A DNA stretch of 64,000 bases, from contig NZ_RBAN01000003.1 of NCBI RefSeq assembly GCF_003626655.1, positions 62,001 to 126,000 of the forward strand, written 5' to 3'. The DNA is from Micromonospora costi. Lineage in GTDB: Bacteria; Actinomycetota; Actinomycetes; Mycobacteriales; Micromonosporaceae. The notes below the pieces were generated by a model. That model made no database searches. It saw only the letters and a list, made by a program, of their open reading frames with translations, and was not told the origin of the DNA. The position numbers and the translations under genes were made by a program. Below, piece after piece: positions 23,285-32,133 of the stretch (position 1 is its first letter; the number at the start of each line of letters is the position of its first letter).

Positions 23285-23511
23285 CCGGTCCCTCCTCCCG
23301 GTCGCGCGCCCGGTGCCGACCGGCCGAGGTGGATACGGACGCTCCAGACGGCCCGGCCGGCGTCGGAGGACGGGTCCCCGCCCGGCGTGCCGTCAACCTC
23401 GCCCGCATCGGGTGATCCGGCGCGTGCTGCCATGGCGTCGGCACCGGCCGCTGGCGTCCCGGCGCCGCGCAGGCTCCTCGCCGTACGGCGGGAACGGTCG
23501 CGACAGGCGAC

Positions 23512-23537
23512 GGCTCCCCCGGTGATCCGGGGGAGCC
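23512..23537 (-). terminator. Hairpin terminator of the CBS-domain gene
   Basis: A perfect 11-bp stem GGCTCCCCCGG / CCGGGGGAGCC with a TGAT loop sits 20 bp beyond the CBS gene stop. The following ~230 bp up to the SCP2-like gene start contain no gene I can support. Confidence 0.75.
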
Positions 23538-23558
23538 GGCGCACGTCCGCGGCGGACG

Positions 23559-23975
23559 TCAGTTGTTCGGGTCGTCGGCGCTGATGTCGGCGAGCACCGA
23601 CTGCGGCTCACGCTCGACGGCGAGGTCACCCATCGAGACGAGCCCGACGAGCCGACCGTCGTCGACCACCGGCAACCGCCGCACCGCGTAGGTGCGCATC
23701 AGGTCGGCGGCGGACACCGCGTCGTCGTACTGGCTCACGGTGACCACGTCCTTGGACGTGATCTGGTTGAGCCGGGTGGTGGCAGGGTCCATGTTCTCCG
23801 CCACGGCCCGGACCGTGATGTCCCGGTCCGTCACGATGCCGACCACGTTGCCGCCGTCGGTCACCACCACGTCCCCGATCGCACTGTCGCGCATCTCCTG
23901 GGCCGCCGCGGTGAGCGTGTCGTCGCCGCTCATCGTCACCAACCGGGTCGTCATGAACTCACCGACCGTTGTCAT
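23559..23975 (-). CDS. Tandem CBS-domain protein
   Basis: A 138-residue cytosolic protein made of two CBS motifs: VGEFMTTRLVTMSGDDTL to VVGIVTDRDITVRAVAE, and ITSKDVVTVSQYDDAVSA to LVGLVSMGDLAVE. CBS pairs bind adenosine nucleotides and report energy state; stand-alone versions like this often respond to stress in Actinobacteria. ATG at 23975 has GAGAGGGGG upstream; an in-frame start eight codons earlier is less well placed. The C-terminus is acidic (ADISADDPNN). Confidence 0.9.
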   Translation of the reverse strand: MTTVGEFMTTRLVTMSGDDTLTAAAQEMRDSAIGDVVVTDGGNVVGIVTDRDITVRAVAENMDPATTRLNQITSKDVVTVSQYDDAVSAADLMRTYAVRRLPVVDDGRLVGLVSMGDLAVEREPQSVLADISADDPNN

Positions 23976-24059
23976 GGTGCCCCCTCTCGGTGTCGGCACG
24001 GCCGTCTACCCGGCACCCCCGACGGGGTAACGCCGGCCGCCACGCGTTCGGGTCCGCCC

Positions 24060-24155
24060 GGCCGGCGGGCCGACCGGCCGGCGGGCCGACCGGCCGGCGG
24101 GCCGACCGGCCGGCGGGCCGACCGGCCGGCGCCGGCGCCGGCGCCGGCGCCGGCG
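24060..24155. repeat. 16-bp tandem repeat (four copies) followed by a GCCGGC hexanucleotide run
   Basis: GGCCGGCGGGCCGACC is repeated four times exactly (24060-24123), followed by about five copies of GCCGGC to roughly 24155. It lies between the CBS gene start and a small membrane-protein frame. Such runs are prone to slippage and could vary among strains. Confidence 0.9.
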
Positions 24156-24164
24156 CGACCCTCG

Positions 24165-24326
24165 TCAGCGGGACCGGCGCCGGCGCAACCGGCCACGGAC
24201 CTGGTCCAGGCCGACGACGGACGTCGCGGAGAACACCGGCAGGAACAGGAAGATCCCGAGCGCGACGGGAGGGCTGGCCAGGAACCCCACCAGGCCGGCC
24301 CCACCGAACGCGAACAGCCCGAACAC
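24165..24326 (-). CDS. Possible 53-residue membrane protein
   Basis: A frame with strongly non-random membrane-protein character. Two hydrophobic segments (FGLFAFGGAGLVGFLA and ALGIFLFLPVFSATSVVGL) are followed by a very basic tail, LDQVRGRLRRRRSR. GTG at 24326 is the only usual start codon; GGAG lies 12 bases upstream. The same frame continues upstream in a plausible way (RRRFFRLERARG) without a start codon until the stop of the PPOX gene, so the true start may be non-canonical or the 5' end damaged. No family recognised. Confidence 0.45.
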   Translation of the reverse strand: MFGLFAFGGAGLVGFLASPPVALGIFLFLPVFSATSVVGLDQVRGRLRRRRSR

Positions 24327-24434
24327 CCCACGGGCCCGCTCCAGCCGGAAGAAGCGCCGCCGTCCCGCCCGGGAGCGTGCGCGCGTCGGGGACGTCCTCG
24401 CCGCAGGGGGCGGCGACGGCCGGCCGCCGAGTGG

Positions 24435-24875
24435 TCAGCCGCGCGGCGGCAGGCCGTAGATGCGCTCGACGTGCATCCGCAGTACGAGGCGACGATCGTC
24501 GACCATGGCCCGCCGGTAGTCGTCCCAGTCGGGGTGTTCGCCCTGGACCGACCGGTAGAGCCCGATCAGCTCCTCCACGGTGGCGTCGGTCCGGTCCGCG
24601 GCGACCGGGGTCAGCTCGGCGCGTGCCTCGACCACCGCGTACGCCCAGCCGTCGGCGCTGCTCACGTGGAAGCTGGCGCGCGGGTCCCGGCGGAGGTTGG
24701 CGGTCTTGGCCCGGTCGGCGGTCAACGAGACGCGGATGACGCCCGCGTCCCGGTCGAACGCGTAATTCACGCTGGACAGCTGCGGCCGCCCGTCCCGTTT
24801 GATGGTCGCCAGCACGCCCAGCCGGCCGCAGGCCACCAGGTCCGTCAACGCCTGCTGCGTACGCTCATCGGCCAC
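24435..24875 (-). CDS. PPOX-class (split-barrel) flavin/F420-dependent oxidoreductase
   Basis: A 146-residue split beta-barrel protein of the pyridoxamine-5'-phosphate-oxidase-like class: LGVLATIKRDGRPQLSSVNY at about residues 19-38, VIRVSLTADRAKTANLRRDPRASF and the C-terminal LRMHVERIYGL strand. In Actinobacteria these mostly bind F420 rather than FMN and carry names such as 'PPOX class F420-dependent oxidoreductase'; the cofactor cannot be fixed from sequence alone. GTG at 24875 has GGAGGACG upstream and starts at the conserved helix; a longer reading is not homologous. Confidence 0.88.
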   Translation of the reverse strand: MADERTQQALTDLVACGRLGVLATIKRDGRPQLSSVNYAFDRDAGVIRVSLTADRAKTANLRRDPRASFHVSSADGWAYAVVEARAELTPVAADRTDATVEELIGLYRSVQGEHPDWDDYRRAMVDDRRLVLRMHVERIYGLPPRG

Positions 24876-25023
24876 GACGTCCTCCACCTCGCACGATCCA
24901 ATCTCCGATCCATACACGCCGGGCCGGGCCGGCCGGGTTGGCCGGCCGCCGCCGGGCCGCGCCCGGAGGCGCGAGCCCGGCGCGCGGCGGCGCGGGCCGG
25001 GACCCGGTGCGGCGCGGCGGCGT

Positions 25024-26355
<1,332 letters not shown>

Positions 26356-27714
26356 TCAGCGGCGGGACCCGGGCGCCACGTCGACGATGTCGCCGAGACC
26401 GCTGGCCGCGAGTTCGTCCCGGATCACGGCGGCGTCGCCCTCCACGACGAGGGTGAGCGAATCCGCGTGCAGGTGGGCCGCGGCCGCGGCGCTCACCTGC
26501 TCCACGTCGGCGGCGAGCAGCGCCTCGCGCAGCCGCGCGTGGTAGTCGTCCGGCAGGTCGTGCACCACGAGCGTGGTCAGGGCCGAGGCGATGGCGCGCG
26601 GGGTCTGCAGTTCCACCGACAGCTGCCCGGCCCGCCAGGAGCGGGCGACCGCCAGTTCCTCCTCGGTGACGCCGCCGCTCTGCGTACGGGCGATCTCGCC
26701 GACCGACTCGACCAGGGCCGGGGCGGTGACGGCCGTCTGCACCCCGGAGCTGACGGCGAACCGGCCGAACCGCCGCGACGAGGCGAAGTCGCCCCGGATG
26801 CCGTACGTGTAGCCGCGTACCTCGCGGATCAGGTGGTTGAGCCGGGAGGTGAAGGCGCCGCCGAGCACGGTGCCGGCGAGCGTCATGGGCACGTGGTCGG
26901 GGTGGGCGCGGTGCGGGGACGGGTGCCCCAGCCGCAGCGTGGACTGCACCGAGCCGGGCCTGTCGACCAGGATGATCCGCCGCTCGGCGCGCGGCGGCGT
27001 CTGGATCGGGCCGCCCCGCTCGACCGGGCCGCCACCGGTGCCGGCGAACGCCGCGGCGGCGAGCGCGTCCAGGTCGACGCGGTCCAGGTCGCCGGCCACG
27101 ATGAGGGTGCCCGGCCGGATGAACCACTCGGAGTGGAAGACCCGCACGTCCTCGACGTCGAGGCCGGCGACCGAGTCCGGGTCGCCGTACATCGGGCGGC
27201 CCCAGCGGTTCTCCGCGCCGAACAGGTCGGCGCGCAGCGCCGCGTCGGCCCGCGGGCCCGGGTTGGCCCAGTCCATCCGCAGCGCCGTCGCCTCGTCGTC
27301 CCGCACCCGGGCGACGTCGGCGGGGTCGAGCCGGGGCGTGCGGACCGCCTCGGCGAGGAGTTCCACGGCGGCGTTCAGCCGGTCCACCGGCACCTGCACG
27401 CTGACCTGGAACGAGTCCCAGTCCAGCCCCGCGACCAGCTCGGTGCCGAGCCCTTCGACGGCGAGCGCGTACGCGGCCGCGTCACGTTGGGCGGTGCCCT
27501 CCTCCAGCGCCTTCGCGAGCACCCCGCCGAGCCCCTCCTTGCCGACGGGCTCCCGCTCGGCGCCGGCGTCGAGCAGCAGCAGCGCCACGGCGAGGTTCTG
27601 CCCGGGCAGGTGCGCGGCGACCACCCGACCGCCGGCCACGGTGCGGCGGACCACCGGCGGGAACCGGTACGGGCGGGCGGCGCCCGGCCCGGGGCGGGCG
27701 GTGATCAGCGTCAT
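26356..27714 (-). CDS. M16 peptidase family protein, inactive-type subunit
   Basis: A 452-residue member of the insulinase/processing-peptidase family. Where active M16 subunits have HxxEH it reads GKEGLGGVLAKALEEGT, so the zinc ligands are missing. The rest of the fold is intact (GDLDRVDLDALAAAAF, RIILVDRPGSVQSTLRLGH, and the R/Y pair region HLIREVRGYTYGI used for substrate binding). It is the expected non-catalytic partner of the upstream M16 protein. Its ATG overlaps the partner's TGA (ATGA), so a 1:1 heterodimer is likely. No signal peptide. Confidence 0.92.
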   Translation of the reverse strand: MTLITARPGPGAARPYRFPPVVRRTVAGGRVVAAHLPGQNLAVALLLLDAGAEREPVGKEGLGGVLAKALEEGTAQRDAAAYALAVEGLGTELVAGLDWDSFQVSVQVPVDRLNAAVELLAEAVRTPRLDPADVARVRDDEATALRMDWANPGPRADAALRADLFGAENRWGRPMYGDPDSVAGLDVEDVRVFHSEWFIRPGTLIVAGDLDRVDLDALAAAAFAGTGGGPVERGGPIQTPPRAERRIILVDRPGSVQSTLRLGHPSPHRAHPDHVPMTLAGTVLGGAFTSRLNHLIREVRGYTYGIRGDFASSRRFGRFAVSSGVQTAVTAPALVESVGEIARTQSGGVTEEELAVARSWRAGQLSVELQTPRAIASALTTLVVHDLPDDYHARLREALLAADVEQVSAAAAAHLHADSLTLVVEGDAAVIRDELAASGLGDIVDVAPGSRR

Positions 27715-29003
27715 GGCTTCTCCTCGGCGAGGTAGGTCAGGGTCACCCGGTCGTCGGCGGCGAGGACCTCGGCGGCGGCTTCGGCGATCTGCTCGGCGGT
27801 CACCGCGAGCCAGGCGGGCAGCCGCTCGGCGGCCTTGGCCGGGTCGCCGAACTGGGTGGCGTACCGGCCGAGCGTGTCCGCGCGGCCGTCCACGGTGGAC
27901 ATCTGGCGCCACCACGCCGTGCTGAGCAGCGCCTTGGCGCGGTCGAGCTCGGCGGCGGTGACCGGAACGGTGGCCAGCTCGTCCACCACGGCGTGCAGCC
28001 CGGCGGCGAGCCGCTCGGCGCCGACACCGGGACGGGCGGTCGCGGTCGCGATCAGCGGCGCGGGCGCGTGCGCCAGGTCCACCCCGTACGCCCCGACCAG
28101 GTCCGGCTGGGCGATCCGTTCGCCGTCGGCGAGCCGCTGGTAGAGCCGGCTGCCCCGGCCGCTGCCCAGCACGGCGGCCAGCACCGTCACCACGTCGTAG
28201 CCGGCGCTGCCGAACGGGTGGGTGCGGTGCGCCACGTACACCCGGGGAGCCGGCACCTCGGCGGTGACCGTCTCGACCGCGGGCCGCCCGGTGGCCGGGA
28301 CCGTCCGGCCGTCCGGCGCGGGCGGGATGTCCGCGCGCGCCGGAATGCCGCCGAAGTACTTGTCGGCCAGCGCGAACACCTCGGCGGCCGAGGCGTCGCC
28401 GACCACGGTGAGCACCGCGTTGTTGGGCGCGTAGTAGGTCCGGTGGAACGCCTGGAAGGTCGCGAGGTCGGCGGCGTTCAGGTCGGCCATCGAACCGATC
28501 GTGGCGTGGTGGTACGGGTGGCCCGGCGGGTAGAGCAGGGGCAGCAGCCGCAGCCAGGCGTCCCCGTACGGCACGTTCTCGTAGCGCTGGCGGCGCTCGT
28601 TCTTGACCACGTCCCGCTGGTTGTCCAGCGTCTCCTGGGTCAGCGCCGGCACCAGGCCGCCCATCCGGTCAGCCTCGAGCCAGAAGGCCAGTTCGAGGTG
28701 CTCGGCCGGGACCGTCTCGAAGTAGTTGGTCCGGTCCGGGTTGGTGGTGGCGTTGAGCGAGCCGCCGGAGCCCTGGATCAACTTCATGTGCTCGGTCTTC
28801 GCGACGTTCACCGAGCCCTCGAACATCAGGTGCTCGAAGAGGTGGGCGAAGCCGGTCTGCCCCTGCGGCTCGTGCCGGGAGCCGACGTCGTACCAGAGGT
28901 TCACCGCGACCGCCGGCGCGGTGCGGTCCTCGCTCACCACCACGCGCAGGCCGTTGTCCAGTCGGGTCGTCTCGATGGGCCAGGGGTAACCGCTGTCGGG
29001 CAT
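27711..29003 (-). CDS. M16 zinc peptidase, catalytic subunit
   Basis: A 430-residue catalytic partner. The inverted zinc motif HLFEH (His54, Glu57, His58) lies in TGFAHLFEHLMFEGS, and the third ligand Glu is expected in the ETLDNQRDVVKNERRQRYEN segment. Such paired M16 proteins degrade unfolded peptides in an enclosed chamber. Physiological substrates are unknown. ATG at 29003 starts two residues before the conserved beta strand. It is the first gene of a two-gene operon and divergent from a catalase-like gene. Confidence 0.94.
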   Translation of the reverse strand: MPDSGYPWPIETTRLDNGLRVVVSEDRTAPAVAVNLWYDVGSRHEPQGQTGFAHLFEHLMFEGSVNVAKTEHMKLIQGSGGSLNATTNPDRTNYFETVPAEHLELAFWLEADRMGGLVPALTQETLDNQRDVVKNERRQRYENVPYGDAWLRLLPLLYPPGHPYHHATIGSMADLNAADLATFQAFHRTYYAPNNAVLTVVGDASAAEVFALADKYFGGIPARADIPPAPDGRTVPATGRPAVETVTAEVPAPRVYVAHRTHPFGSAGYDVVTVLAAVLGSGRGSRLYQRLADGERIAQPDLVGAYGVDLAHAPAPLIATATARPGVGAERLAAGLHAVVDELATVPVTAAELDRAKALLSTAWWRQMSTVDGRADTLGRYATQFGDPAKAAERLPAWLAVTAEQIAEAAAEVLAADDRVTLTYLAEEKP

Positions 29004-29108
29004 GGGACGACGCTATCCGATCGCGCAGGCGGAAAGGGGACGCGCGGGCGTCGGGCGAGCCGGTGCGGCCCGGCGCATTGACGGCGCGTGCCCGGGTACG
29101 GGGGGTCC

Positions 29109-29861
29109 ATGTCCGCGCCCACCGTCCGCCCGTCCGCGCCCGGCGCCGCGGCGCGCGCGGCCGCCGCTGTCCGCCGCGCCTCCGCCGTCCTGGCCCGCCT
29201 GCGGCGGGCCCGGCTGTTCCACCCCGACGGCCGCTCGTTCACCGGCGAGGTGACGATCTGGGGTACGCCCGGCCCGCCGACCGGTGTCGCCCTGCTCGAC
29301 CAGCCGGGCCGGTACCCGGCGACCATCCGCTTCTCCAAGGGCCTGTCGACACCGGGGAGCTGGCCGGACGTGCTCGGGCTGGCGGTGCGGCTGCACGCCG
29401 CCGGCCCGTTCGACCTGCTGGTCGGCTCCAGCGCGGCGCCACCGCTGCTGCGGGCGATGTCGCTGCCCCGGCGGCGCTTCGCGGGGACGTACAGCACGGT
29501 CACGCCGCTGCGGACGGCCCGCCGCCGGGTGTGGCTCGGCCTGCTCGCCGACCCGGAGTCGCCGGACCTCGGCCGCAGCCTCGCGCAGGTGGCCACCGCG
29601 GCCCGGACGGGCGAGCCCCGCCTGGTGCTCGCCGTCGCCTCCGCCGTGGGACCGTGGCGACCGCTCGGCGAGGTCAGCGTCGGCGACCAGCTCAGCGCCC
29701 GGCAGGACGCCGCCCTGGCGTTCGACCCGATCGGCAACGTGCCGGCCGGGCTGCGCGCGACCGGACCGCTGGCGTGGCTGCGGGACCAGACCTACCGGGG
29801 GTCCCGCGCGGCCCGCGGCGCCTCGGCTCAGTCCGGCGGCTCGCTCGGGGTCACGGTCTGA
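29109..29861 (+). CDS. Catalase-superfamily-like protein without recognised heme site
   Basis: A 250-residue protein. The core LFHPDGRSFTGEVTIWG...GRYPATIRFSKG...WPDVLGLAVRL strongly recalls the N-terminal catalase barrel (where catalases have 'PVIVRFS...D.RG.AVRF'). It lacks the clear catalytic His and the heme-ligand Tyr segment of true catalases, so peroxidase activity is doubtful; such short catalase-like proteins are common but uncharacterised in Actinobacteria. ATG at 29109 has GGGGGG upstream; an in-frame start seven codons earlier is possible. Its 3' end overlaps the convergent small acidic-protein gene by 34 bp. Confidence 0.6.
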   Translation: MSAPTVRPSAPGAAARAAAAVRRASAVLARLRRARLFHPDGRSFTGEVTIWGTPGPPTGVALLDQPGRYPATIRFSKGLSTPGSWPDVLGLAVRLHAAGPFDLLVGSSAAPPLLRAMSLPRRRFAGTYSTVTPLRTARRRVWLGLLADPESPDLGRSLAQVATAARTGEPRLVLAVASAVGPWRPLGEVSVGDQLSARQDAALAFDPIGNVPAGLRATGPLAWLRDQTYRGSRAARGASAQSGGSLGVTV

Positions 29862-30040
29862 TCCGAGGTGCGGTGCTCCAGCACCGTGTCGGGCGCCATG
29901 TTCCGGTCCTCCCGGTCGTCCGACTCGGTGAGGATCGCCTCGGCCTGCGCCTCCGGGTCGTCGCTCCCGACCACCGCCTCCTCGGGCAGCAGGTGCGACC
30001 GGGTCTCGACACGGTCGGGCTCGCTGTGCTCGTCGCTCAT
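29828..30040 (-). CDS. Small acidic hypothetical protein (70 aa)
   Basis: A hydrophilic, acidic protein starting MSDEHSEPDRVETRSHLLPEE, without hydrophobic segments or cysteines. It is similar in style to the intrinsically disordered, strongly acidic small proteins often found near stress genes in Micromonosporaceae. The start has GAGGGGTGCC upstream. It ends inside the last codons of the convergent catalase-like gene. No function can be proposed. Confidence 0.6.
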   Translation of the reverse strand: MSDEHSEPDRVETRSHLLPEEAVVGSDDPEAQAEAILTESDDREDRNMAPDTVLEHRTSDQTVTPSEPPD

Positions 30041-30114
30041 GGCACCCCTCATACCCCGGCCCCGCCGCCGGCACGCCCGCGCCGCCCGCGGGGTGGCGTC
30101 CGCGGCGTCGGGGT

Positions 30115-30142
30115 GTGACCGACCGGATCCGTCGGGTAGGCT
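30115..30142 (+). promoter_or_regulatory. Probable sigma70-type promoter of the DAHP synthase leader
   Basis: GTGACC (30115-30120) and TAGGCT (30137-30142) are spaced 16 bp. Transcription would begin at about 30149-30150, i.e. at the GTG of the leader ORF, so the leader peptide is probably translated from a leaderless transcript. Confidence 0.6.
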
Positions 30143-30149
30143 GGCCCCC

Positions 30150-30215
30150 GTGACGCGGTCGTATCGATGGTTTAGGCAGCCGGCTGGAGGAGCCGGTGAC
30201 TTCACCATGATCTGA
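30150..30215 (+). CDS. Aromatic-residue leader peptide (21 aa) upstream of DAHP synthase
   Basis: The peptide VTRSYRWFRQPAGGAGDFTMI contains Tyr, Trp and Phe within four residues (Y5, W7, F8). It lies about 115 bp before the DAHP synthase gene and starts just 7 bp after the -10 box. Ribosome stalling at these codons would report shortage of aromatic aminoacyl-tRNAs. A hairpin CCGGCT/AGCCGG (30180-30196) lies within the ORF, directly downstream of the Tyr/Trp/Phe codons. The role as attenuator peptide is inferred from position and composition, as in the classic trp/phe leaders. Confidence 0.75.
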   Translation: MTRSYRWFRQPAGGAGDFTMI

Positions 30216-30237
30216 CGTCACCTCTCTTCGAGCCGGC

Positions 30238-30265
30238 AAGGGCAGGGCCTCGGGTTCCTGCCCTT
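30238..30265 (+). terminator. Attenuator-like hairpin before DAHP synthase, with competing outer stem
   Basis: A perfect 9-bp stem AAGGGCAGG/CCTGCCCTT with 10-base loop is followed by TCGCG (weak T-run). It is nested inside GAGCCGGC (30230-30237) pairing with GCCGGCTC (30279-30286). The same AGCCGG sequence also occurs at 30191 opposite CCGGCT at 30180, so mutually exclusive folds are possible. Confidence 0.65.
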
Positions 30266-30331
30266 TCGCGTACGAGCAGCCGGCTCGACCCGGGCACCGG
30301 CCCCGGCGCGGTCGGCGAAAGGATGCCCACC

Positions 30332-31417
30332 GTGACGACCCCGGAGACCGACCGGGTCAGCGACCAGCGGATCGACCGCGTCGTGCCGCTGACCACCCCG
30401 GCCCTGCTGCACCACGAGCTGCCCCTGGACGACTCGCTCGCCTCGGCCGTACTGGCCGACCGGCGCGCGGTCGCCAAGGTGCTCGACCGCGCCGACGACC
30501 GCCTGCTGGTGGTCGTCGGGCCGTGCTCGGTGCACGACCCGGCCGCCGCCCTGGACTACGCCCGACGGCTGCGCGAGGCCGCCGATCGGCTCGCCGACGA
30601 CCTGCTCATCGTGATGCGGGTCTACTTCGAGAAGCCGCGCTCGACGGTCGGCTGGAAGGGCCTCATCAACGACCCCGGGCTGGACGGCTCGGGCGACGTG
30701 AACACGGGCCTGCGGCTGGCCCGGGCGCTCCTGCTCGACGTGCTGCGCCTCGGCCTGCCCGTGGGCTGCGAGTTCCTCGACCCGATCACGCCGCAGTACA
30801 TCGCGGACACGGTGGGCTGGGGCGCCATCGGGGCCCGGACGGTCGAGAGCCAGGTACACCGACAGCTCGCCTCCGGGCTGTCCATGCCGATCGGGATGAA
30901 GAACCGCCCGGACGGCAGCATCAGCACGGCGGTGGACGCGATCCGCGCGGCCGGCGTACCGCACGTCTTCCCCGGCATCGACGTGTCCGGCACCCCGGCG
31001 ATCATGCACACGCGCGGGAACGCGGACGGCCACCTCGTGCTGCGCGGTGGCGGCGGCCGGCCCAACTACGACGCCGAATCGGTGGCCGGGGCGCTCGACC
31101 TGCTGCGGGCGGCCGGCCTGCCGGAGCGGGTGGTCGTCGACGCCAGCCACGCCAACAGCGGCAAGGACCACCGCAACCAGCCGCTGGTGGCCGCCGACGT
31201 GGCCGCGCAGCTCGCGGCCGGCCAGCGCGGCATCGTCGGCATCATGCTGGAGTCGTTCCTCCAGCCCGGCCGTCAGGACCTGGACCCGACCCGCGAGCTG
31301 GAGTACGGCCTGTCCGTCACCGACGCCTGCATGGGCTGGGACACCACGGCGGACGTCCTCGACCAGCTGGCCAAGGCCGTCCGCGCCCGCCGCGCCACCC
31401 TCCCAACCCCAGCCTGA
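30332..31417 (+). CDS. 3-deoxy-7-phosphoheptulonate (DAHP) synthase, class I
   Basis: Condenses phosphoenolpyruvate and erythrose-4-phosphate, the committed step to chorismate. Signatures of the E. coli AroG/F/H type are clear: VVVGPCSVHDP, MRVYFEKPRSTVGWKGLIND, GARTVESQVHRQLASGLS, MPIGMKNRPDG and VVDASHANSGKDH. These supply the PEP-binding and metal-binding residues. Many Actinobacteria use class II DAHP synthases, so this class I enzyme may be a second isoenzyme. Start: GTG 30332 has AAAGG 10 bases upstream; ATG 30323, three codons earlier, would sit directly on that AAAGG and is less likely. Expression is probably attenuated by the aromatic leader peptide. An aroF/aroG symbol is not assigned because isoenzyme identity is unknown. 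Confidence 0.95.
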   Translation: MTTPETDRVSDQRIDRVVPLTTPALLHHELPLDDSLASAVLADRRAVAKVLDRADDRLLVVVGPCSVHDPAAALDYARRLREAADRLADDLLIVMRVYFEKPRSTVGWKGLINDPGLDGSGDVNTGLRLARALLLDVLRLGLPVGCEFLDPITPQYIADTVGWGAIGARTVESQVHRQLASGLSMPIGMKNRPDGSISTAVDAIRAAGVPHVFPGIDVSGTPAIMHTRGNADGHLVLRGGGGRPNYDAESVAGALDLLRAAGLPERVVVDASHANSGKDHRNQPLVAADVAAQLAAGQRGIVGIMLESFLQPGRQDLDPTRELEYGLSVTDACMGWDTTADVLDQLAKAVRARRATLPTPA

Positions 31418-31451
31418 CCCCCTCCCCGTCCGCCCTCGCCGGTCCACCCTC

Positions 31452-31509
31452 GTGATCAAGAGCTTTGCGTCTCGGAAGCCGCCGGATCTGACGCAAACCT
31501 CTTGATCAC
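31452..31509. repeat. Long inverted repeat (palindrome C) with GTGATCAAGA arms
   Basis: Left arm 31452-31471 and right arm 31490-31509 match in 19 of 20 positions (GTGATCAAGAGCTTTGCGTC against its complement), with an 18-bp loop. It lies about 35 bp after the DAHP synthase stop, so it may form the transcript end. It shares terminal GATC and overall size with palindromes A and B but not their inner sequence. Confidence 0.82.
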
Positions 31510-31604
31510 CGGGGTGAGGGGCGGGTGGGCGGGCGGGCGGGCGGGGGACGGGTTCCGGGGGTGGGTGGGCGTTTGGCCCTTTTCGGCCGGGGTAGCTGAT
31601 CGGC

Positions 31605-31829
31605 GTGACCGACGACGCACCCGTGACCGACGAGACCGACACCCGCCGCCTCGACGACCTGCTCGAAGACCTGTACCACGGCCAGGAGCGGGTCACCCAG
31701 GCGACGATCTACCGCCGGGCGGTGGCCGCGGAGCTTCCCGCGGACTGGCTCACCCGCATCGCCGCCCTGCCCGAGGGGGAGTACTCGGTCGACGAGGCCG
31801 CGGACCTGCTCGGCGGCTCGGTCACCTGA
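31605..31829 (+). CDS. Small hypothetical protein (74 aa)
   Basis: Starts at GTG 31605. After an acidic N-terminus (DDAPVTDETDTRR) it forms an amphipathic helix DDLLEDLYHGQERVTQATIYRRAVAAEL and ends with LPEGEYSVDEAADLLGGSV. Small helical proteins of this kind are common in Actinobacteria; I know no function. No membrane segment or signal. The gene is followed 37 bp later by another small ORF in the same direction. Confidence 0.65.
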   Translation: MTDDAPVTDETDTRRLDDLLEDLYHGQERVTQATIYRRAVAAELPADWLTRIAALPEGEYSVDEAADLLGGSVT

Positions 31830-31866
31830 GCCGAACCCCCGCAGCCCCCGGTGAGAGGAGAGCGCC

Positions 31867-32076
31867 ATGGCCCGCCACGAGGAGCAGCACGAGAACGTCC
31901 CGGCGTTGGGACAGCCCCCGGAGGGTGTGGACACCCTGCCCGACCCGGACTTCGCCAACGAGCACGAGCGGACGGCGGTCGACCGCGACGTGGTGACCGG
32001 CGCCGACGAGGGCGAGCGGGAGCCGGAGCGGTCCCGCGGCTGGGCCGGTGAGGACCACGGCACCACACCGACCTGA
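31867..32076 (+). CDS. Small acidic hypothetical protein (69 aa)
   Basis: A hydrophilic protein rich in Glu, Asp and His (MARHEEQHENVPALG..., DPDFANEHERTAVDRDVV) without hydrophobic segments. The ribosome-binding site is very good: GAGAGGAGAG six bases before ATG. Probably co-transcribed with the preceding 74-residue protein. A strong hairpin follows the stop. Function unknown. Confidence 0.65.
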   Translation: MARHEEQHENVPALGQPPEGVDTLPDPDFANEHERTAVDRDVVTGADEGEREPERSRGWAGEDHGTTPT

Positions 32077-32089
32077 GCACCAGACGTAC

Positions 32090-32120
32090 GGAAGGGCCGG
32101 CGCGGGTCGCCGGCCCTTCC
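32090..32120. terminator. Bidirectional hairpin terminator
   Basis: A perfect 13-bp stem GGAAGGGCCGGCG / CGCCGGCCCTTCC with a 5-base loop separates the convergent small acidic-protein gene and the DUF1360 gene. Confidence 0.85.
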
Positions 32121-32133
32121 GCGTGGTCGGGGT

